NCBI GenBank assembly: GCA_032718475.1
Contig: JAUCBJ010006080.1
Span: forward strand, 1-24,867
Direction of reading: 5' to 3'
Origin: Nemertoderma westbladi
Lineage: Eukaryota; Xenacoelomorpha; Nemertodermatida; Nemertodermatidae
Length of the DNA: 24,867 bases
A program made the position numbers and the translations under genes. The notes below the pieces were generated by a model that ran no database searches, was not told the origin of the DNA, and saw only the letters and a list, made by a program, of their open reading frames with translations. Shown piece after piece: positions 19,995 through 24,867 of this stretch (within the stretch, counting starts at the first letter, position 1; every line of letters starts with the position of its first letter).

Positions 19995-20293
19995 GGCCAG
20001 ACAACCACACACACATCATTTTTCATTTTATGGGGGTTGGGGTATGTGTGTGGTTGTCCAGTTGTGTGTGTGGTTGTCCAGTTGTGTGTGTGGTTGTCCA
20101 GTTGTGTGTGTGGTTGTCCAGCTGTGTGTGTGGTTGTCCAGTTGTGTGTGTGGTTGTCCAGTTGTGTGTGTAGTTGTCCAGTTGTGTGTGCGGTTGTCCA
20201 GTTGTGTGTGTGGTTGTCCAGTTGTGTGTGTAGTTGTCCAGTTGTGTGTGTGGTTGTCCAGCTATTTACTGGTCAACCACACACACACACACA
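19995..20293. repeat. 20-bp GT-rich minisatellite flanked by inverted unit copies
   Basis: The unit GTTGTGTGTGTGGTTGTCCA repeats 11 times at about 20044-20262 in a fixed 20-bp register, with few substitutions (TAGTTG, CGGTTG, CAGCTG). One inverted copy lies to the left (GGCCAGACAACCACACACAC, 19994-20013) and one to the right (GGTCAACCACACACACACAC, from about 20271). Either flank could pair with the array or with units inside it. Open frames crossing it on the plus strand (VVQLCVWLSS repeats) are by-products. Confidence 0.9.
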
Positions 20294-20583
20294 CTACTGC
20301 ACTAAGTGCTCCAAATAGGCCAACCATTCATTGGTTCGATTTTGACATTTTGATATTGTTATTAGTAGGGGGAAATTTGAAATTTAATGAAATTCTATCA
20401 ACCTATTGTTGATATTGCAGTAGGCCCTACTGGTATTGGTTTTATATTACAGTATTGTATGCAGGCCTACAGATGTATGTAATTATCGCCGTAATTATAC
20501 CGGTCCGGTGTCTATGCTCTACCCTGCAGATACTAAAACTACAGTAATGATGCAATTTTTGTTTGTTATTCCGATTTCTCGTT
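20294..20583. other. Upstream region of the HECT gene
   Basis: No gene was recognised. In the zinc-ribbon frame the last stop is TGA at 20548, and no other ATG in that frame precedes 20584. A promoter cannot be assigned. Confidence 0.4.
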
Positions 20584-20673
20584 ATGTTTTGTACTCAGTG
20601 TGGAATAAATCTCGTCGATTCTGCGAAATTCTGTCACCAATGTGGAACAAAAGTTGTAGGTACCGGCAATGAA
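20584..20673 (+). other. Zinc-ribbon coding segment at the start of the HECT gene
   Basis: The 30 codons from ATG 20584 read MFCTQCGINLVDSAKFCHQC followed by GTKVVGTGNE: two CxxC knuckles 12 residues apart, the classic short N-terminal zinc ribbon. A TAA at 20674-20676 follows. Beyond it the same frame continues through a Gly/Ser/Thr linker (GAATGTTSGGSSTHQSS) directly into the HECT-family frame that has a Met at 20737. Shared frame and a linker typical of a tethered domain suggest one ancestral protein. Confidence 0.7.
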
Positions 20674-23420
20674 TAATTTACAGGTGCTGCTACCGGTACT
20701 ACTAGTGGTGGCAGCTCTACTCATCAATCATCACTCATGTCGTTTACCGAATATCTCTCAACCAAGAAACGAGGACATATCGCTGTCGATGACGATACTG
20801 ATAGACAAATTGGATCAACCAAAAAAGGAAGAAATCTATCCAGACCAAGTACCGCTCTGAATACTTTTGTTAATATAGGCGCCTGTTGGTATAACAAGAA
20901 GATAGAAGCTCTTAAAATGGTGTGGAGGAAGAGTGTTCAAATATCCATTAACCGAGATGCTGACTATACTATGTTATTAGATGTAGCGATATGTAAATAC
21001 CGAGCATTATTTAGCGACGTTTTTTCCGAACTGATATCGGATGGCGATCTTATTTTACTATATATGGATAAAAAACCGTGTGTTAAACTGCCATGCAGTG
21101 GCAACAAGTTCGTCCTATCTCAATATAAAGATGAGATAAATAAGGATTATAAGCGGCTAACGTTTCTTCTATGTACGCAGAAAGATTACGATGAATCCAT
21201 CAGCATGAATGTAGGTGACCAGGACGCCAGGTTGCCTGAACCGAACGAGTCGTCGATAGGAATGACATTTGCCGCCATTGACTACGCTGAAAGCCACAAC
21301 ATGAATCTAGGCGGGGAGGAGGTTTTGCCTGTACCGAACAAGTCGTTAATAGGAATGACATTTGCTGCCATTGGAATGACATTGCTTGTAAATGAGGTCA
21401 TCAGACCTCAAGCGGCTATTGTGGGTACATGCCGTTGACTATGACGAAAGCCACAATATGAATCTAGGCGGTTGGGAGGTTTTGCCTGATCCGAACGAGT
21501 CATCGACAAGGGAGACAATCGCTCCTGCATCCCGTCCTGAAACACTCTATGAGATTCTTGATCGTATCACAAGTGCTGACAAATGTGATGGTGAGCCACT
21601 AAATAAAATTAATGCTGATCGAGACGATATTCTAGATAGCGCATATCGAGGCTTTGCTCGGAAAACATTTAATATTAAAAATAAATTAAGTGTTAAATTC
21701 GATGACGAAACCGGAATAGATCAGGGTGGATTGAGTCGCGAATTTATGCGCCTTGCCACAATAAGTATTCGAGATTCAGGAATGTTTCACGGCCCCGAGA
21801 CGCGAAAAATTATATCCCTTGATTATAATGGTGAGTGATATGAATATCTATTTAATTTTAATTAATTAGTTAGATTTAATTAATTAATTTGAAATTATAG
21901 CTCAACTACTGCGTACTGTTACTTAGTTTTAGTAATTTATTTTTTTAGCTTTAAATCAGGAGCGATATTTTTTGGCTGGGAAGATGTTAGGATACTTCAT
22001 TATTAATCGGGGACCAACACCCAACTTCTTCGATCCAGTTATGTTCGATATGATTTGTGATGGCGTGGATGAAATCCAACCAAAGATAAAAGACATTGAG
22101 GATTTCGATATTCAGCAGCAAGTTCAGGATGTAAGTAGATTTTTGAATATGTATTCGTGTAATATTTTAAGTACTATTCGAGGTTAAATATGGTGTAATC
22201 GATTTTTCGTGCCTCCGTAGGCAAACATACAAAATACACTTCCTCGGGACTCTGATTTTAATAACGAAATAATTACCAAATAATTATTCCCCCCTTCCTT
22301 ATCCAGTCGTAATATTCATCTCAAAAATAATTCAATCTATATTTCAATATTTCCAGATCGAAGATGCTATTACTGAGGATGAATTCAGAATGTCTATTGC
22401 CAACGGAAGTGAAGTAATCTCAATGGCAGGCTGCTTTAATCTTTCCATTACACCTAACACCAAAGATTCTCTGGTGGCTGCGCTATGCAAATTTCTTGTA
22501 ACCGATAGAATTCGCGCTCCTGTCCAACAGTAAGTTAGAAGCCGCATCCAAATAAATTAAATAATGCTATGAAGTGTCTACCAATAAGTTTAATTAATAA
22601 GTAAGATAAAAGTAAAAATTTCAAAAATTTAGATTTCATGAAGGATTACAAACATGTTGCATAGTGGAAGAAATTAGGGACAATAGAGATGCATGGAAGG
22701 AAGCCTTTATATTCAGTGAAGATTTGACTTGTCAATGGGGAAATGGTAGAACGGATGTTCGAAATTAATTGGTCAGAGGAGCAGAGCAACCGAAAACGAA
22801 AAGAAAAAAAGATAGCTGTGTACTGGCGCGATCTGATACAAGATTTAAGTGGTAATATAATAATAATATTTTGATGATAAATATAGTGACGTTTACTTAT
22901 ATTGCACTGTAGCTACAGTATATTGCTATTAATAAAATTTACTTTAATAAAAATTAAAATTTTAATAAAATAATTATTTAAAAATAAAAATTAAACTTCT
23001 ATTTTTTAGTTAACTACTGTACTGGTTATTTTTGTGACGGACGTTCAAGAGTGTTACAAAATTCGTGGCAAAAATCGTTAAAAAATAGCGTGACATCATT
23101 TGTGCATGACCCCTAATTATTTTTTATTCATTTTTTTTATTATAGCTGGAGAGATTGGCTTGGTTAATCAGGTACCAATAGGCCTACGGGAACTATTGGT
23201 TTTCACTACGGGAGCGTCTTCTGTTCCTTCGCTTGGCTTTGACGTTCAGCCATCAATATCATTTATCCACGCCGAAGATGAAGATGAATACTATAAGGGT
23301 CTACCGAAAGCAAACACATGTGCGCTAGAGCTAAAACTACCTGTTGTGAAGGACTACCAGTCATTTAAGAATGTTATGCTAAGAAGCATTGAGATGTTGA
23401 CTACATTTAGCGATAGCTAA
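20584..23420 (+). pseudogene. HECT E3 ubiquitin ligase, G2E3-like family, with zinc ribbon; five exons, damaged
   Basis: HECT enzymes carry ubiquitin on a cysteine before passing it to a substrate. Exons inferred from frame and GT-AG sites are 20584-21830, 21949-22130, 22357-22529, 22633-22851 and 23146-23420; introns are 103-294 bp. In order: zinc ribbon; a ubiquitin-like segment conserved in G2E3-like proteins (VNIGACWYNKKIEAL to RLTFLLC, about 20866-21175); two to three acidic repeats of about 32 residues (HNMNLGG..LP.PN.S, 21185-21510); then HECT, from KLSVKFDDETGIDQGGLSREF through RYFLAGKMLGYFI to LLVFTTGASSVPSLGF and the active-site KANTC (Cys codon 23319-23321). Breaks: TAA at 20674, a frameshift between about 21382 and 21435, and one extra base near 22737-22743 (GGGGAAA), which causes TAA at 22766. 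It is a recent pseudogene, or homopolymer errors hide an intact gene. Confidence 0.8.
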
Positions 23421-23775
23421 TTAATTAGCATTATTCACTTATCCATTATTCACTTATTCACTTAGCATTATAACTCATCTTATGTTGTCCTTATGTATTT
23501 CCAACCATCCTTTGTAACTAATCATAAATAGTTTCTACTTAAATGTAATGTAATTAATTAATAGTTTTTAGATTGATTAATCGATTTTATTGTAAACTGG
23601 ATGGATTGAGAGGGGGAGGGGGGAGGGGGGTCCGCATTATTGTAAATTATAAGTACATAAAAAAAATTTATTTTATTTAATAGCCACAACAATAAGTGAA
23701 CAATGCACAAGTAATGTTGAAATATGATTAACAAATGAGGTGTAAGGTGACAATAGAGTTACAATACCGATAAAT
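23421..23775. other. Convergent intergenic spacer between HECT and integrase genes
   Basis: The 355 bp between the two stop codons contain a small TTATTCACTTATCCA-type repeat near 23430-23460 and a purine run of G with A near 23610-23632. On the minus strand AATAAA occurs twice at 23667-23677, about 100 bp after the integrase stop, a plausible polyadenylation signal for that gene. No clear AATAAA serves the HECT gene. Confidence 0.55.
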
Positions 23776-24866
23776 TTATTTGCATAGCTGTAAGAGATGC
23801 TCATAACGATCAAGTCCCTCTTTCCATGTATACGGTATAGAAGACCACTGCAGCGTTTGTTTTACATAATTACAATACTCCAACGTGTTATTCTCTCGAA
23901 CAGCATATGGCACTCTGATAGAATTTATTTCGTCTAGTTTAGTACTGTTAATAGGCAGCGCAAGTTCTGGAATACCACCTTTTGATGCCAGGTTATAAAA
24001 ATTGAAAATTGGCTTTCCACATATCGTATCATACCGTGATCGTCTGATGTAGTGCGTGTTCCAGTTCAGTACAATGTCATCCAACTGAGTTTGGATTAAA
24101 GGAGCCATACAAAACCACATAATATCTCGTTGTAAAAGATCAGTAGGATCGTACATACCGATCTCAATGATATCGGCAAAGAAGTTCATCCACCATTGAG
24201 CAAAGGATTTGCGTAACAGTGACCACCATGCTTCAATCCGTTGATTGTGTGGTGAGGGCACATATTTTCAGTACCCTTATCGGTTTCGTGACGAAGCGGA
24301 CAGCCAAACTTACAAACAGCTTCAAGATAAAAGTCGCAGATTAATTCAGGGTGGTTATTGGTCCGATCAACTCTTAACCATATTATATATCTGGACCACC
24401 CATCAATACATCCGTGTATGGGAAATCCGCACACTTTTAATTTGTCGTACCCATCGCAGTGCCATACTGAATTGGGACCTACAGTATGGTATTGCCTACC
24501 TTGAAGTCTCCTTCTGCTTCTCCTTTCCGTAGCCTCAGGATTTATTTGTCTTAATATGTTTTGAACGATACGTCGGGGAATACTGAATCCCTTGACCCTC
24601 AGGTGCTGCCACATGTGTCGGTAACCCCATAATCCACCAATTCCTCTTGTTAGAGAATTTATTTCAGTATAAACTTCGTCGTAAGTAGAACGGTGTTTGT
24701 GTCGTGAAAGACCAAGATGATTAATAATTCTCCTTACTGTTCTCTGACTTATTTGAACATCATTGTGATTTATTAACATAGTAGTGATTTCTTTATATTT
24801 TAAACCACTGAAGAAGTATTTCTTAATTAAAATAGAAACATCATCATTATAGTTATCGAGTTCGGG
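23776..24866 (-). pseudogene. Integrase-core (DDE-type) protein, N-terminus beyond window; one frameshift
   Basis: The frame is open up to the right edge, so the Met at 24779 is not the start. The edge-to-24779 part reads LIKKYFFSGLKYKEITTMLI, a helix-turn-helix-like lead-in, followed by ISQRTVRRIINHLGLSRHK. The rve-type fold shows VWHCDGYDKLK (first Asp), HGCIDGWSRYIIWL, then HETDKGTEN (second Asp). Continuing in another frame from 24261: NQRIEAWWSLLRKSFAQWWM (catalytic Glu), then LNWNTHYIRRSR to the end. This belongs to the multi-copy metazoan integrase-core family found in cnidarians, molluscs and fish, probably derived from a DNA transposon. A one-base loss near 24263 breaks the frame. 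The gap between GTEN and NQRIE is about 6-8 residues where I recall 25-35 in relatives, so an internal deletion is likely. Confidence 0.8.
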
Positions 24867-24867
24867 G

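Noticed and set aside
19993-20412. Frames of 139 and 93 codons rich in Cys and Val
   Set aside because: They translate the GT minisatellite; no domain and no splice context.
20660-20683. A 24-bp intron that would remove the stop after the zinc ribbon
   Set aside because: GT and ACAG ends fit and the frame would be kept, but 24 bp is shorter than any animal spliceosomal intron I know.
21388-21448. A 61-bp intron that would bypass the HECT frameshift
   Set aside because: GTAAAT donor is acceptable but the acceptor side (ACGAAAG) has no pyrimidine tract and would cut into the repeat unit; frameshift is simpler.

Overview
The window looks like nuclear DNA of an animal, most likely a marine or freshwater invertebrate. 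It is AT-rich, has low gene density and small GT-AG introns, and carries APE-class (RTE-like) non-LTR retrotransposons, a TTAA-flanked piggyBac-like element, several satellites, and multi-copy gene families (G2E3-like HECT ligase, NaGLT1-like MFS transporter, metazoan integrase-core genes) that are typical of invertebrates. I cannot name the phylum. No rRNA, convincing tRNA, operon or CRISPR array was seen.

Layout. 1-2340: non-coding DNA with two short retrotransposon copies, one internally deleted (945-1020), each bounded by near-perfect direct repeats. 2344-4936: about 38 tandem units of a modular 75/55-bp satellite. 4937-6197: no recognised gene. 6198-7406: about 40 units of a 30-bp satellite, each with an inverted CCAAT (Y-box-like) core. 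7675-7776: a 20-bp AT minisatellite. 8471-10720: a graveyard of retrotransposon pieces in both orientations, apparently nested. 10743-12477: nothing recognised. 12478-14108: a 1.6-kb non-coding element with TTAA at both edges, CCCTATTA inverted ends, poly-G/poly-C hairpins near the ends and internal repeats of about 165 bp. 14486-15817: an intact single-exon sugar transporter, the best gene here. 16159-17926: a 5'-truncated retrotransposon with a 548-codon reverse transcriptase frame and its own target-site duplication. 17946-19992: nothing firm. 19995-20293: a 20-bp GT-rich minisatellite flanked by inverted copies of its unit. 20584-23420 (+): a five-exon HECT E3 ubiquitin ligase relative with an N-terminal zinc ribbon, broken by a stop codon and two frameshifts. 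23776 to the right edge (-): an integrase-core (DDE-type) gene, open at the window edge, with one frameshift and a probable internal deletion.

How the parts relate. The MFS transporter lies between two mobile elements, about 380 bp and 340 bp away. The HECT gene and the integrase gene converge tail to tail with 355 bp between stop codons. Both belong to multi-copy, transposon-like families and both are lightly damaged, so they may be cargo and integrase of one large mobile element. That is a hypothesis; no terminal repeat was found to prove it.
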